In this document: one piece after another, positions 25,053 to 35,272 of the stretch
Position numbering within the stretch: the stretch's first letter is position 1
Layout: each line of letters begins with the position of its first letter
From: Paenibacillus physcomitrellae
GTDB taxonomy: Bacteria; Bacillota; Bacilli; Paenibacillales; Paenibacillaceae
Direction: 5' to 3'
DNA length: 64,000 nt
Assembly (NCBI RefSeq): GCF_002240225.1
Contig: NZ_CP022584.1
Location: forward strand, 3,518,594 to 3,582,593
Notes under the pieces: model-generated
Told to the model about the DNA's origin: nothing
Seen by the model: only the letters and a program-made list of their open reading frames with translations
Database searches by the model: none
Program-made: the position numbers and the translations under genes

Positions 25053-25071
25053 AATCATTTTATAAATGATT
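25053..25071. repeat. Perfect inverted repeat before the GH3 gene
   Basis: AATCATTT (25053-25060), loop TAT, AAATGATT (25064-25071). There is no T-run after it, so it is either an operator-like palindrome or an mRNA hairpin in the 114-nt gap. Confidence 0.5.
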
Positions 25072-25121
25072 AGCCGCCAACAGCTTCACCATAGAGAGAA
25101 ATCGGGAGGAGGAGGCTACGC

Positions 25122-27425
25122 ATGCTGAAATACAAAGATGCTGCTTTGCCCGCTGCAGAGCGGGCGGAGCATCTGCTAAGTCTGATGAACGTGGAAGAAA
25201 AGGTTGGACAGCTTGTCCAGCCTTTCGGCTGGCAGACTTACGAGAACCGGGGCGGTACCGTTACGCTCACCGAAGATTTTAAAGAGCAGGTCAAAAATGG
25301 CGGCGTCGGCTCCCTGTACGGGGTGCTGCGCGCCGACCCGTGGACCGGCGTTACGCTGGAGAACGGCTTGTCGGCCAAAGAAGGGGCCGAAGCCGTTAAC
25401 CAAATTCAACGCTATGCGGTTGAAAATTCCCGTTTAGGCATTCCGATCCTGATAGGGGAGGAATGCTCGCACGGGCATATGGCCATCGATGGTACGGTAT
25501 TCCCGGTTCCGCTGCTGCTCGGCAGCACGTGGAACGTGGACTTGTACCGCGAGATGTGCCGGGCTGTTGCGGCGGAGACCCGCGCGCAAGGCGGCGCGGT
25601 CACTTATTCGCCGGTGCTCGATGTCGTCCGTGACCCCCGCTGGGGACGGACAGAGGAATGTTTCGCCGAAGATCCTTATCTGATCGGCGAATTTGCGGCA
25701 GCTTCCGTTCAGGGGCTGCAGGGCGAAAGCCTGGACAGCGAAAGCAGCGTAGCTGCGACGCTGAAGCATTTCGTCGGCTACGGCAGCTCGGAGGGCGGAC
25801 GCAACGCCGGTCCGGTTCACATGGGCTGGCGCGAGCTGCTCGAGGTGGACCTCTACCCGTTCAAGAAGGCTGTGGAGGCCGGAGCGGCTTCCATCATGCC
25901 GGCTTACAACGAAATTGACGGCGTACCGTGTACGGTTAATGCCGAGCTGCTGGACGGCGTGCTTCGCAAGCAGTGGGGCTTTGACGGCATGGTCATCACC
26001 GACTGCGGCGCAATCGACATGCTTGCTGCGGGCCACGATGTGGCCGAAGACGGGATGGACGCGTCCATCCAGGCGATTGAAGCGGGCATCGACATGGAAA
26101 TGTCCGGCGCCATGTTCGGCAGCTATCTGCTTCAGGCAGCCCGCGAAGGCAAGCTGGCGGAAGAAGTGCTGGACCGCGCCGTGCTTCGTGTGCTGACTCT
26201 TAAATTCAAATTAGGTTTGTTCGAGAAGCCTTACGCCGATCCGCAGCGGGCCGAGCAGGTGATCGGCAGTGCAGAGCATAAAGCTTTGGCACAGCGGCTG
26301 GCGGAGGAAGGCATTATTCTTTTGAAAAATGAAAATCAAACTTTGCCGCTTGCCCCCGGCAGCGGCAAAATTGCTGTGATCGGCCCCAACGCCGATCAAG
26401 GTTATAACCAGCTCGGCGATTACACCTCGCCGCAGCCTTCCGAAAAAGTTGCTACCGTTTTAAAAGGAATTCAGGCCAGATTGCAGAATGAAAATAGACA
26501 CGTGTTATATGCGCCGGGATGCCGGATTAAAGGCGATTCCAGAGAAGGCTTTGAGACCGCTCTGGCCTGTGCCGAAGAAGCGGAAACGGTCATTCTGGTC
26601 ATGGGCGGCTCAAGCGCCCGCGACTTTGGTGAAGGCACCATCGACCTGAAGACCGGGGCGTCCAAAGTGACGGACGACTCCTGGAACGATATGGAGTGCG
26701 GCGAAGGCATCGACCGCATGACACTTGGCCTGGCAGGCGTCCAGCTGGAGCTCATGCAGGAGATCCGCAAGCTTGGCAAACGACTGATTGTGGTTTATAT
26801 CAACGGCCGTCCGATTGCCGAGCCTTGGGTAGACGAGCATGCAGACGCTATTCTGGAAGCCTGGTATCCGGGACAGGAGGGCGGACATGCGATTGCCCGC
26901 GTTTTATTCGGCGACGTCAACCCGTCCGGTCGTCTGACGGTCTCCATTCCGAAGCATGTGGGCCAGCTGCCGGTTTATTATAACGGCAAACGTTCCCGCG
27001 GCAAACGGTATTTGGAGGAGGACTCCAAACCGCGTTATCCGTTCGGATACGGACTGAGCTACACCACCTTTGCTTATGGCAACCTGCGGATCAGCCGGAC
27101 CTCCATGACGGCGGAAGAATCCGTGCTTGTCACCGTGGATGTGACCAATACGGGAGACATGGCCGGTTCGGAAGTCGTGCAGCTGTACATCTCCGATGCC
27201 GTCAGCGCCGTCAGCCGTCCTTTCATGGAACTGAAAGGTTTTGCCAAAGTGGCTCTGGAGCCCGGCGAAACCAAGACGGTGAGCTTTGAGATCGGGGCAG
27301 AGCAGCTGCAGTATATCGGCCGCAATCTGAAGCCGGAGGTTGAACCTGGACAATTCCGCATCCATGTCGGAAGACACGTAAATGACACGGTTAGCTGCGA
27401 GCTAACCGTTCGGGAGGCTGAATAA
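25122..27425 (+). CDS. Glycoside hydrolase family 3 exo-beta-glycosidase
   Basis: A 767-residue intracellular enzyme (no signal peptide). The N-terminal (beta/alpha)8 domain carries LDVVRDPRWGRTEECFAEDPYL, KHFVGYGSSEGGRNAGP and nucleophile Asp294 in MVITDCGAIDML. A GH3 C-terminal sandwich (KIAVIGPNADQ...LGDYTSPQP) and a fibronectin-III-like tail (VTVDVTNTGDMAGSEVVQLYI) follow. It looks like a beta-glucosidase or beta-xylosidase type. In this locus it may release a non-mannose beta-linked sugar. GGAGGAGGAGG precedes the ATG. The stop overlaps the next start (TAATG). Confidence 0.92.
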   Translation: MLKYKDAALPAAERAEHLLSLMNVEEKVGQLVQPFGWQTYENRGGTVTLTEDFKEQVKNGGVGSLYGVLRADPWTGVTLENGLSAKEGAEAVNQIQRYAVENSRLGIPILIGEECSHGHMAIDGTVFPVPLLLGSTWNVDLYREMCRAVAAETRAQGGAVTYSPVLDVVRDPRWGRTEECFAEDPYLIGEFAAASVQGLQGESLDSESSVAATLKHFVGYGSSEGGRNAGPVHMGWRELLEVDLYPFKKAVEAGAASIMPAYNEIDGVPCTVNAELLDGVLRKQWGFDGMVITDCGAIDMLAAGHDVAEDGMDASIQAIEAGIDMEMSGAMFGSYLLQAAREGKLAEEVLDRAVLRVLTLKFKLGLFEKPYADPQRAEQVIGSAEHKALAQRLAEEGIILLKNENQTLPLAPGSGKIAVIGPNADQGYNQLGDYTSPQPSEKVATVLKGIQARLQNENRHVLYAPGCRIKGDSREGFETALACAEEAETVILVMGGSSARDFGEGTIDLKTGASKVTDDSWNDMECGEGIDRMTLGLAGVQLELMQEIRKLGKRLIVVYINGRPIAEPWVDEHADAILEAWYPGQEGGHAIARVLFGDVNPSGRLTVSIPKHVGQLPVYYNGKRSRGKRYLEEDSKPRYPFGYGLSYTTFAYGNLRISRTSMTAEESVLVTVDVTNTGDMAGSEVVQLYISDAVSAVSRPFMELKGFAKVALEPGETKTVSFEIGAEQLQYIGRNLKPEVEPGQFRIHVGRHVNDTVSCELTVREAE

Positions 27426-30400
27426 TGGAACGTATCAGACGTTTTATCCGCGAGCTGGCAGACCGCCAGTGGCTGGAGCAACAGGAGCTTCGCAGCTGGA
27501 GTATTACGAAATCGTATTACAAGCTGCCGGGAGAATATGAGAACTTTGCGCCTTATCCGGAAGGAGAGGGACTGGACTTTTTCCCGAGCAAGCAGGGTAC
27601 AACCTATTTCTTCAGAACAACCCTGGAGGTTCCGGCCGAATGGCGGACGGAGCCTTACGGCCTTGTGTTTGCTTCCGGAGGGGAAGGACTGCTCCGCGTT
27701 AACGGCGCGTCCTTCCAGGGACTGGACCGCAATCACACTTATGTGACGCTTGATCCCGCTAAAGTGGGTGAAGCTCCCGAGCTGGAGATCGAGCTGTTTG
27801 ATCCGGTGCCCGAGCCCGTGGATCCGCTGAACCGGCAGGCCGTTATTCAGCCGCCGATTACCTCGGTCACAAGCCTGCTTGTACGGCCTAACCAGGCTGT
27901 GCGGAGCTTGATGTATACCGCCACGGTGGTCCGCGATTCCCTCGTCCTGCTGTCCGCAGACGATTTCCGCGGCGTCCGCCTGAAAGAGGCGCTGTACCGG
28001 GCGATGGACCGGTTCGTGAATTTGGATGAATCAGCCGTGCGCGAAGGCGCAGCGGTTGCTGAAATAGAAGAGAAGCTGAAGCAGGAGGTTCAAGAGGTAG
28101 GCGGCAATGCCGAGGGTCTTGAGCATATGGTCGGACAGTCGCATATCGACATCGCCTGGCTGTGGCCGGTGCGCGAGACGGTCCGCAAGACGAGCCGCAC
28201 CTTCTCGACCGTGGACCGGCTGATGGACGAATATCCGGAATACCGGTATTCCCAAAGCCAGCCGCTGCTGTTCGCTTTCCTGAAAGAGAACGACCCCGAG
28301 CTGTTCGAACGGGTGAAGAAACGGATTGCGGAAGGGCGCTGGGAGCTGGTCGGCGGCATGTGGGTCGAACCCGACCTCAACCTGCCGAGCGGCGAATCGC
28401 TGATCCGGCAGATGTTGTACGGCCAGCGTTTCTACCAGCAGGAGTTCGGCCAAACGTCGAACATCGAGTGGCTGCCGGATACGTTCGGCTACTGCGCGTC
28501 CCTGCCGCAAATTCTGAAGCACGGCAAAGTGGATTATTTCATGACCACCAAGCTGGGCTGGAACGACACGAACGTGTTCCCTTACGACTTGTTCCATTGG
28601 GTAGGCATCGACGGCACGCCGCTGCTGTCTTACCTGAATCACGGAGTTAATGAACATACTACGCCGAAGGATATTCGCGACCACTGGCAGTCCTACCGGG
28701 AAAAAGCCGTCCACAACGAGCAGATGCTGCTCTACGGACACGGCGACGGCGGCGGCGGGGTCACTCGCGAGATGCTGGAATACCTGGACCGTTCCGAGCT
28801 GATGGTCGGCCAGCCGGCCAGCCGCTACAGCACGGCCAAGCAGTTCTTTGAAGGCATCAGCGCGGCGAATCCGGAGCTGCCGGCCTGGCACGGCGACTTG
28901 TATCTGGAGCTGCACCGCGGTACGTACACCACGCATGCCCGCAACAAGCGCAGCAACCGTAAAGCCGAGGTGCTGTACCGCGAAGCGGAGCTGTGGAACG
29001 AGCTGGCTCGTCCGGTACAGGACGGCGGCAGCCGCGAGCAGGCTTTGACCAGCCTGCATGAGGGCTGGAAGCTGATTTTGCTGAACCAGTTCCATGATAT
29101 TATTCCTGGCTCTGCGATCACCGAGTCTTACGAGACTTCGGATAAGGAATACGCGGAAGTTTTTGAAAAAGGGCAGGCCGGTCTGCAGGAAGGCCTTACG
29201 GCCCTCGCTTCCGGCATCGACACGTCCAGGCAGCCTGAAGGCACGCCTTACGCGGTGTTCAACAGCTTCGGCTGGTGCCGCAGCGCGGCGGTCCGCGTTG
29301 AGCTTGCAGAGCTGGAAGCCACTGACGCGTCCGGTTATGCTGTTTGCGACGAATCCGGCCAGCCGCTTGAAGCAGACCGTGAGGAAGGCGGCTTGACCGT
29401 CTACGTGCCGGAAGTGCCGGCCTTCGGCTACAAAACTTTTTGGGTGAAGGCTGGGGTTGCGGCTGCGGAGGCTTCCACTTCCGCGAAGCCGGCTAGCAAT
29501 TCTGCTAAGGCCGCACGTTCTTCCGAGCTGAACGATACGTGGGAAACGGATTTCTATTCCGTACGCTTTAACGAGCGCGGCGAAATCGTAAGCCTGTTCG
29601 ACAAACAGGCCGGACGCGAAATCGTCAAGCCGGGCGAAGCGGCGAACCGGTTCCATTTCTTCCACGACCGTCCGACGCTCTGGGACGCCTGGGATATCGA
29701 CACCCGCTACGAGAAGCAGCGGGCCGGCGAAGCCGAGCTGCTGGAGAAGCGGCTTGTGCTGGCGGGGCAGACGAAAGACGTGCTCCGTTTCCGCTGGAAA
29801 ATCGGAAATTCCGAGATTTCGCAGGACGTTATCTTTTACCATCAGAACCGCCGGATCGACTTCAAAACGCATGTCAGCTGGAACGAAGCGCACAAGCTGC
29901 TGAAGGTTGGTTTCCCGGTAGAGGTGCTGACCGAAAAAGCCACCTACGAAATTCCCTTCGGATCGCTTGAACGCGTGACGCACCGGAACACGAGCTGGGA
30001 GCAGGCGCAATACGAGGTTTGCGGACACCGCTTCGTCGACGTCTCTGAATTCGGCTACGGCGTCTCCCTGCTGAACGACTGCAAATACGGTTATGACGTG
30101 CAGGGCAGCACGATTCGTTTGTCCCTGCTGCGCGCGCCGAAATGGCCGGACGTCCAGGCCGACCTTGGGGAGCATGACTTTACGTATTCGCTGCTTCCGC
30201 ATGAGGGCGACTGGCGTACCAGCCATATTGTCCGCCATGCCGCCGAGCTGAACCTGGAAATGCCTGTGCTTCGGCTTGAAGCCGGTAAGGCTGGTTCCCG
30301 TCCGTCCGCCGGATCGCTGATTGATTACGAAAGCTCCCATGTGGTGCTGGATACGGTGAAAGCGGCGGAAGACGGAAACGGCACGATCCTGCGTTTCTAC

Positions 30401-30574
30401 GAATCTTCCGGCGGACGCGAGCAGATCAGTCTGCAAGGGCCGCTGGCTTCCGGTAACGCCAAAGTCTACCTGTCCAACGCTCTGGAAGAGCAGCTGGAGG
30501 AATTGCAAACGGAGAAAGGGAAGCTTTCGCTTTCTTTTGCCCCTTATGAAATCAAAACCGTGCTGCTGAAGTAG
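27425..30574 (+). CDS. Alpha-mannosidase, GH38 (first copy)
   Basis: A 1049-residue cytoplasmic class II alpha-mannosidase. The N-terminal extension (about 230 residues) is a beta-sandwich with SWSITKSYYKLPGEYENF. The catalytic domain has zinc ligands in GQSHIDIAWLWP (His240, Asp242), nucleophile Asp352 in EWLPDTFGYCASLPQ, and NQFHDIIPGSAI with a further zinc His. Large beta-sandwich domains follow, with an Ala/Ser-rich linker near residue 685. The start overlaps the GH3 stop by one base, with GGGAGG 7 nt upstream. It removes alpha-1,2/1,3/1,6 mannose residues in characterised relatives. Confidence 0.95.
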   Translation: MERIRRFIRELADRQWLEQQELRSWSITKSYYKLPGEYENFAPYPEGEGLDFFPSKQGTTYFFRTTLEVPAEWRTEPYGLVFASGGEGLLRVNGASFQGLDRNHTYVTLDPAKVGEAPELEIELFDPVPEPVDPLNRQAVIQPPITSVTSLLVRPNQAVRSLMYTATVVRDSLVLLSADDFRGVRLKEALYRAMDRFVNLDESAVREGAAVAEIEEKLKQEVQEVGGNAEGLEHMVGQSHIDIAWLWPVRETVRKTSRTFSTVDRLMDEYPEYRYSQSQPLLFAFLKENDPELFERVKKRIAEGRWELVGGMWVEPDLNLPSGESLIRQMLYGQRFYQQEFGQTSNIEWLPDTFGYCASLPQILKHGKVDYFMTTKLGWNDTNVFPYDLFHWVGIDGTPLLSYLNHGVNEHTTPKDIRDHWQSYREKAVHNEQMLLYGHGDGGGGVTREMLEYLDRSELMVGQPASRYSTAKQFFEGISAANPELPAWHGDLYLELHRGTYTTHARNKRSNRKAEVLYREAELWNELARPVQDGGSREQALTSLHEGWKLILLNQFHDIIPGSAITESYETSDKEYAEVFEKGQAGLQEGLTALASGIDTSRQPEGTPYAVFNSFGWCRSAAVRVELAELEATDASGYAVCDESGQPLEADREEGGLTVYVPEVPAFGYKTFWVKAGVAAAEASTSAKPASNSAKAARSSELNDTWETDFYSVRFNERGEIVSLFDKQAGREIVKPGEAANRFHFFHDRPTLWDAWDIDTRYEKQRAGEAELLEKRLVLAGQTKDVLRFRWKIGNSEISQDVIFYHQNRRIDFKTHVSWNEAHKLLKVGFPVEVLTEKATYEIPFGSLERVTHRNTSWEQAQYEVCGHRFVDVSEFGYGVSLLNDCKYGYDVQGSTIRLSLLRAPKWPDVQADLGEHDFTYSLLPHEGDWRTSHIVRHAAELNLEMPVLRLEAGKAGSRPSAGSLIDYESSHVVLDTVKAAEDGNGTILRFYESSGGREQISLQGPLASGNAKVYLSNALEEQLEELQTEKGKLSLSFAPYEIKTVLLK

Positions 30575-30759
30575 CACGAAGCATAGAGCATTAGAATCGA
30601 TTGTAAATCGTGCAAGGAAATAGAGAGCAAGATAGAGGTATAAGCTTAAGCCGCGAGATAAGCTATGAAATAAGCAAGCCCAGAAACGGAGGAGGCCGGC
30701 GAAGGCTGGTCCTTCCCTCATTTTTACAACTTTTTCAAAAGCAAAGGAGCGTAATTCAC

Positions 30760-32079
30760 TTGGAACAATTCAGACTGCCTAAAATCCCGATGCCTAAGCT
30801 CGAACTGCCGCAGGCCATCCAGGAAGTGATCCGCGAAGCGGAAGAGAAGCTGGCCCACCGGCCCAAGCTGCTTCAACTGTTTAAGAACTGTTTTCCGAAC
30901 ACGCTAGAAACGACTACAAAATTGATGGAAGACGGCACCACTTTCGTTATCACAGGCGATATCCCGGCTTCCTGGCTGCGCGACTCCGTCGAGCAGGTCA
31001 TTCATTATGTGCCTTTTGCCAAAGAGGACAAAGACCTGCAGCGCATTATCAGCGGCCTGATCAAACGCCATGTGAATTACGTCCTGATCGACCCTTACGC
31101 CAATGCGTTTAACGAATCGGCCAACGACTGGCACTGGAACACGACGGACGTGACGGACATGTCCCCATGGGTGTGGGAGCGCAAATTCGAAATCGACTCG
31201 CTGTGTTTTGTGGTCCGTCTGGCTTACCAGTATTGGAAAGAAACCGAGCTGACGGATATTTTTGACGCGAACTTCAAGAAAGCGATCCGTACGATTGTCG
31301 ATCTGTTCAAAACCGAGCAGCATCACTTTGAGAAATCCCCGTACCGCTTTACGCGCAACAACGGTATTCTGACCGATTCCTTGCGCAACAACGGTCTCGG
31401 GATGCCGGTCAACTATACGGGCATGATCTGGTCGGGCTTCCGTTCCAGCGATGATGCGTGCGATTTCCACTATAACGTACCGGGCAATATGTTTGCGGTC
31501 GTAGCTTTGCGCCAGATGCAGGAATTTGCCGAGTGGGTGTTCCGCGACATGGATCTGCTGGCTGAGCTTAAAGAGCTTGAAATCGAAGTCAACTACGGCA
31601 TTCAGCTGTACGGGATTTACCGTCATCCGGAATTCGGGCCGATTTATGCTTACGAAACCGACGGTTTTGGCAACTACTGCCTGATGGATGACGCCGGAAC
31701 GCCGGGCCTGATGTCTATCCCTTACCTTGGATACACGACGGCTGATGATCCGATTTATCAAAATACAAGACGTTTTGCGCTGAGCAAAGAGAATCCGTTC
31801 TACTACGAAGGCAAAGTAGCCAAAGGCATCGGCAGCCCGCATACGCCGGAGGATTACATCTGGCATATGGCGCTTTCCATGCAGGGCATTACGGCGCAAA
31901 CGGCGGAAGAGAAGCTGCAAATGATCGCGATGCTCGAAGCGACCGATGCGGACACCGGCTTTATGCATGAAGGTTTCCATGCGGACGATCCGACGATTTT
32001 TACGAGAAAATGGTTTGCCTGGTCGAACAGCTTGTTCTCCCAGCTTGTCTATAAAGCGATGAAGGACGGTTTGCTATGA
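30760..32079 (+). CDS. Exo-alpha-1,6-mannosidase, GH125
   Basis: A 439-residue metal-independent (alpha/alpha)6-barrel alpha-mannosidase. Family motifs: GDIPASWLRDSVEQV (Asp75 region), NDWHWNTTDVTDMSPWVWERKFEIDSL, YTGMIWSGFRSSDDAC and ETDGFGNYCLMDDAGTPGLMSIPYLG. TTG 30760 with AAAGGAGC upstream gives the usual family length. An earlier in-frame start at 30610 would add 50 residues without homology. GH125 enzymes cleave alpha-1,6 mannosidic bonds of N-glycans, complementing GH38. It overlaps the next gene by ATGA. Confidence 0.93.
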   Translation: MEQFRLPKIPMPKLELPQAIQEVIREAEEKLAHRPKLLQLFKNCFPNTLETTTKLMEDGTTFVITGDIPASWLRDSVEQVIHYVPFAKEDKDLQRIISGLIKRHVNYVLIDPYANAFNESANDWHWNTTDVTDMSPWVWERKFEIDSLCFVVRLAYQYWKETELTDIFDANFKKAIRTIVDLFKTEQHHFEKSPYRFTRNNGILTDSLRNNGLGMPVNYTGMIWSGFRSSDDACDFHYNVPGNMFAVVALRQMQEFAEWVFRDMDLLAELKELEIEVNYGIQLYGIYRHPEFGPIYAYETDGFGNYCLMDDAGTPGLMSIPYLGYTTADDPIYQNTRRFALSKENPFYYEGKVAKGIGSPHTPEDYIWHMALSMQGITAQTAEEKLQMIAMLEATDADTGFMHEGFHADDPTIFTRKWFAWSNSLFSQLVYKAMKDGLL

Positions 32080-35000
32080 GCATGAACCGGAATATCGTCA
32101 TTTTGTTTGATGCAGAGTTTCCTGCAGCCGGCTCCCTGCCGGCTCAGGGAGCTTTTGACGCTTTTGAGGGCGTGCGCACGGTTACGGCCGAAGGTTTGGC
32201 TGAAGCGCTGCGCGGATTGGATAACGGATGTTTCGTGAACCTGCATGCGCCGTATTTTCCGAAAGCGGCCTGGACGGAGATCGCAGCTTTCCTGCACAGA
32301 GGCGGAAGCCTGATCAACGCGGGCGGCGCGCCGTTTAAGCAGCCTGTCCGCAAGGAGCAGGGGCAGTGGGCAGCCGAGCAGCCGCAAACGGCTTACCATC
32401 AGGAGCTGTATATTCATGAGGCGCTGCCGGTGGACGGCTCCAAGATCACGGCTTTGAAAGCCTTGGACACGGTGCCCGTTCTGGCAGGGTCCGAGTCCCT
32501 GTTTGAAGCGGCGGACAGCTGGAACCTGGTTCCGCATACGACGCGCAGCAGCGATCTGCCGGAGCAAATGGGCTCCGCAGGCCCGATGAGCACGCAGATT
32601 TATCCGCTGCTCAAAGGGATCAGCTCGGAAGGGCGCGAAGTCGCCGCTCCGGTCATTTTGTGGGAGAACTCGCGGGTTACCTTCGCGGGCTCGCGCTGGA
32701 TGTTCATCGGCCTGCCGCTGACCGCCTCCTTCTGGAAGCAGGGCGGAGCGGAGAAGCTGGCCGGCTTGGCGGCGTTCTGTGCCAAAGGCGTAACCGAGCT
32801 GAGCTTGAAGCCGAATTATGCTTCCTATGCGCCGGGCGAGCCGGTTACGCTGACATTGCAGACGCAAATTTTGCAGCGCGGCAATGAGCGCAAGGCGGCG
32901 CCGGAGCTGTGGAGCTTCGAGCTGAGCGTACGGCCGGAGAGCGGAGCTGAAGGTGAAGGCAGCGCAGAGGCGGAAGGCTGGAGCCACAGCTTCCAGGCCT
33001 CCGTGACCGGCGAGCAGAATTTTGTACGCCTGCCGGTGCCGCTGGCTATCCGTGCCGGCCTGTACCATGCCGAGCTCCGCGCCGAAGGGCCGGACGGCGA
33101 AGTACGCGTGCTGCGCCAGGGCTTCTGGGGCCGCGATGATGCTCTGCTGGCCGAAGGCACGCCGATTACGCGCAGCCGGGACTATTTTGTGAAGGACGGC
33201 CGGCCGCTGCCGGTTGTCGGCATGACTTATATGACCTCGGACGTAGCCCGGAAATTCCTGTTCCTGCCGAACGTTGACGTTTGGGACCGCGATATGGCCC
33301 AAATGGCGAAAGCCGGCATCAACTGGATCCGGACCGGCGTCTGGACGGCTTACCGCAATATCATGCAGGTAGACGGCCATGTGTCGGAGGAAGTGCTGCG
33401 GGCGATCGACGCTTTCTTCCTGACGGCGAAACGCCACGGCCTTCAAGTAACGTTTACTTTCTTCTCCTTCACGCCTGAAACGTGGGAAGGGGTTAACCCC
33501 TACCTCGATCCGCAAAGTGTGGAAGCGCAAAAGCGGTTTATCCGCGCCATCGTCAGCCGTCATACGGCAACGACGCATGTGGATTGGGATTTGATCAACG
33601 AACCGTCGATGTTCGATCCGCCGCGCATCTTCTCGGACGGCCCGCGTTCCGCGCGCGATCCGTTTGAGCGCGAAGCTTTCGTGAAATGGCTGGAGCGGCG
33701 TCACATCCGGATCGAAGACCTGCAGGCGGCCTGGAACATGTCGCCGAAGCAGCTGCCGGACTTCGCGTCCGTAACGATTCCGGAGCCGGAGGAGATCAAC
33801 TTCGACGTGCAGGATATGCACCGGGCCAAGAAGGGAACACGCTGGCTGGACTATTGCCTGTTCTCCATGGAGATGCACAATGTGTGGGCCAAGCAGCTTG
33901 TGGCGACTATTAAAGACCTGTGTCCGGAGCATCTGGTGGTCGTCGGGCAGGACGAAGCGCTTGGCGCGCAGCGTCCGTCACCGTTTTTCTATGAGGAAGC
34001 GGTTGACTATACGACGGTTCACTCCTGGTGGCTGAACGATTATCTCGTTTGGGACGGCGTGTTCGCGAAGACGCCAAACAAACCGAACCTGATTCAGGAG
34101 ACCGGCATCATGTACGTGGAAACGCCGGACGGCCGTGCAAAACGGTCGGAAGCGGAGCTGCGGAACATTCTGGAGCGCAAATATGCTTATGCTTTCTCCA
34201 CAGGCGGAGCAGGCGCTATCCATTGGATCTGGAACACCAACTTCTATATGGATAACGCCAACGAATCCCACATCGGTGCCCTGCGCGCGGATGGAACGGA
34301 GAAACCGGAAGCGGATGTTTCTTATGATTTCGGACGGTTTATCGCCGCAGCCCGCGATTTGTTCACGGACCGCGAGCTCGAAGAGATTGCGGTGGTTTTC
34401 CCGTATTCAAACGACTTCTCCAACCGGAAGCTGGCGTTTGAAGCCACGACCCGTACGATCCGGATTTTGACTTATGATTTGAAGCTGGCAAGCCGCGGGG
34501 CGTCCGAATACCATCTGGACGATCTGGCTGCTAATCCGCCGAAGCTGATCCTGCTGCCAAGCGCGCATAACCTGGACAGCGCGGCGCTGGAACGCCTGCT
34601 GGACATTGTCCGCGACTCGGGCGCCACGCTTCTCGTCACGGGTCCGCTGGGTCTGGATGCTTACTGGCGTCCGACGGACCGCGCCGACGCCCTGCTGGGC
34701 GAACGCGTGCTGGGCAACGTCCGCCGCGAGGAAATGCTCGGCTTCGGCGGCAAAATGCTGCCGGTCTCCTACGGGCACCGCCGTATCGCCGAAGTGGCGA
34801 AGGAAAGCCTTGCCGCCGCTTCCGCCGATGCCGCCAGCAAACGCGTGGACCGCGTGATGGACCTGCCGCTCGGCAAAGGTCGTCTGATCTGGAGCCCGCT
34901 GCCGCTGGAGCTGAACGGACGAAATGAACCGATCGCCGAGCTGTACCGCTATGCGGCCGAGGTAGCGGACGTGGAGCGCGATATGGAATGGCTGTCTGCC

Positions 35001-35234
35001 GGCGATCTGCCGGGCGTGTACGGACGCAAGCTTACGTTTGCAAACGGCGGCCTGTTCGTCTTTGTCTCCGAGTTCGGCTGGGACGCCGACGTGAAGATCA
35101 AAGACGCGGCGACTGGCAAGATCTACAGCTTCACGCTGGAGAGCGACCGCAGCGTATTGTTTGCAACCGACGTTGAAGGCCGGATTACAGCCGTCTACCG
35201 GCCGGAAGAAGTGAACATTGCTACCGAGGGCTAA
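32076..35234 (+). CDS. Clan GH-A glycoside hydrolase with GH42-like architecture, unassigned family
   Basis: A 1052-residue cytoplasmic enzyme. Residues 1-120 and about 780-960 each look like Rossmann/GATase-like domains (HAPYFPKAAWTEIAAFLHRGGSLINAGG; PKLILLPSAHNLDSAALERLLDIV), the latter like the GH42 trimerisation domain. Residues 240-360 form a beta-sandwich. The TIM barrel at 370-730 has a likely acid/base Glu509 (WDLINEPSM) and nucleophile Glu675 (NLIQETGIMYVE). I cannot assign the family. GH42, GH5-like and other beta-mannosidase or beta-galactosidase families fit. Position between two alpha-mannosidases suggests cleavage of the core beta-mannosyl or a capping beta-galactosyl unit. ATGA overlap with GH125. 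Confidence 0.75.
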   Translation: MSMNRNIVILFDAEFPAAGSLPAQGAFDAFEGVRTVTAEGLAEALRGLDNGCFVNLHAPYFPKAAWTEIAAFLHRGGSLINAGGAPFKQPVRKEQGQWAAEQPQTAYHQELYIHEALPVDGSKITALKALDTVPVLAGSESLFEAADSWNLVPHTTRSSDLPEQMGSAGPMSTQIYPLLKGISSEGREVAAPVILWENSRVTFAGSRWMFIGLPLTASFWKQGGAEKLAGLAAFCAKGVTELSLKPNYASYAPGEPVTLTLQTQILQRGNERKAAPELWSFELSVRPESGAEGEGSAEAEGWSHSFQASVTGEQNFVRLPVPLAIRAGLYHAELRAEGPDGEVRVLRQGFWGRDDALLAEGTPITRSRDYFVKDGRPLPVVGMTYMTSDVARKFLFLPNVDVWDRDMAQMAKAGINWIRTGVWTAYRNIMQVDGHVSEEVLRAIDAFFLTAKRHGLQVTFTFFSFTPETWEGVNPYLDPQSVEAQKRFIRAIVSRHTATTHVDWDLINEPSMFDPPRIFSDGPRSARDPFEREAFVKWLERRHIRIEDLQAAWNMSPKQLPDFASVTIPEPEEINFDVQDMHRAKKGTRWLDYCLFSMEMHNVWAKQLVATIKDLCPEHLVVVGQDEALGAQRPSPFFYEEAVDYTTVHSWWLNDYLVWDGVFAKTPNKPNLIQETGIMYVETPDGRAKRSEAELRNILERKYAYAFSTGGAGAIHWIWNTNFYMDNANESHIGALRADGTEKPEADVSYDFGRFIAAARDLFTDRELEEIAVVFPYSNDFSNRKLAFEATTRTIRILTYDLKLASRGASEYHLDDLAANPPKLILLPSAHNLDSAALERLLDIVRDSGATLLVTGPLGLDAYWRPTDRADALLGERVLGNVRREEMLGFGGKMLPVSYGHRRIAEVAKESLAAASADAASKRVDRVMDLPLGKGRLIWSPLPLELNGRNEPIAELYRYAAEVADVERDMEWLSAGDLPGVYGRKLTFANGGLFVFVSEFGWDADVKIKDAATGKIYSFTLESDRSVLFATDVEGRITAVYRPEEVNIATEG

Positions 35235-35272
35235 GCTTTAACTCGATAAAGGTAAGCTATAAACCGGCAAAC

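Noticed and set aside
28031-30721. Long open frame (about 896 codons) antisense to the first GH38 gene
   Set aside because: It mirrors the GC-rich codon pattern of the real gene, shows no domain motif and has no ribosome-binding site. The plus strand encodes an unmistakable alpha-mannosidase.
30640-30759. Terminator before the GH125 gene
   Set aside because: GAAGG/CCTTC followed by a few T residues is too short a stem to call a terminator within this operon.
32049-33932. Long open frame antisense to the GH-A gene
   Set aside because: Composition is His/Arg/Gln-rich as in frame shadows, with no start signal and no motif.
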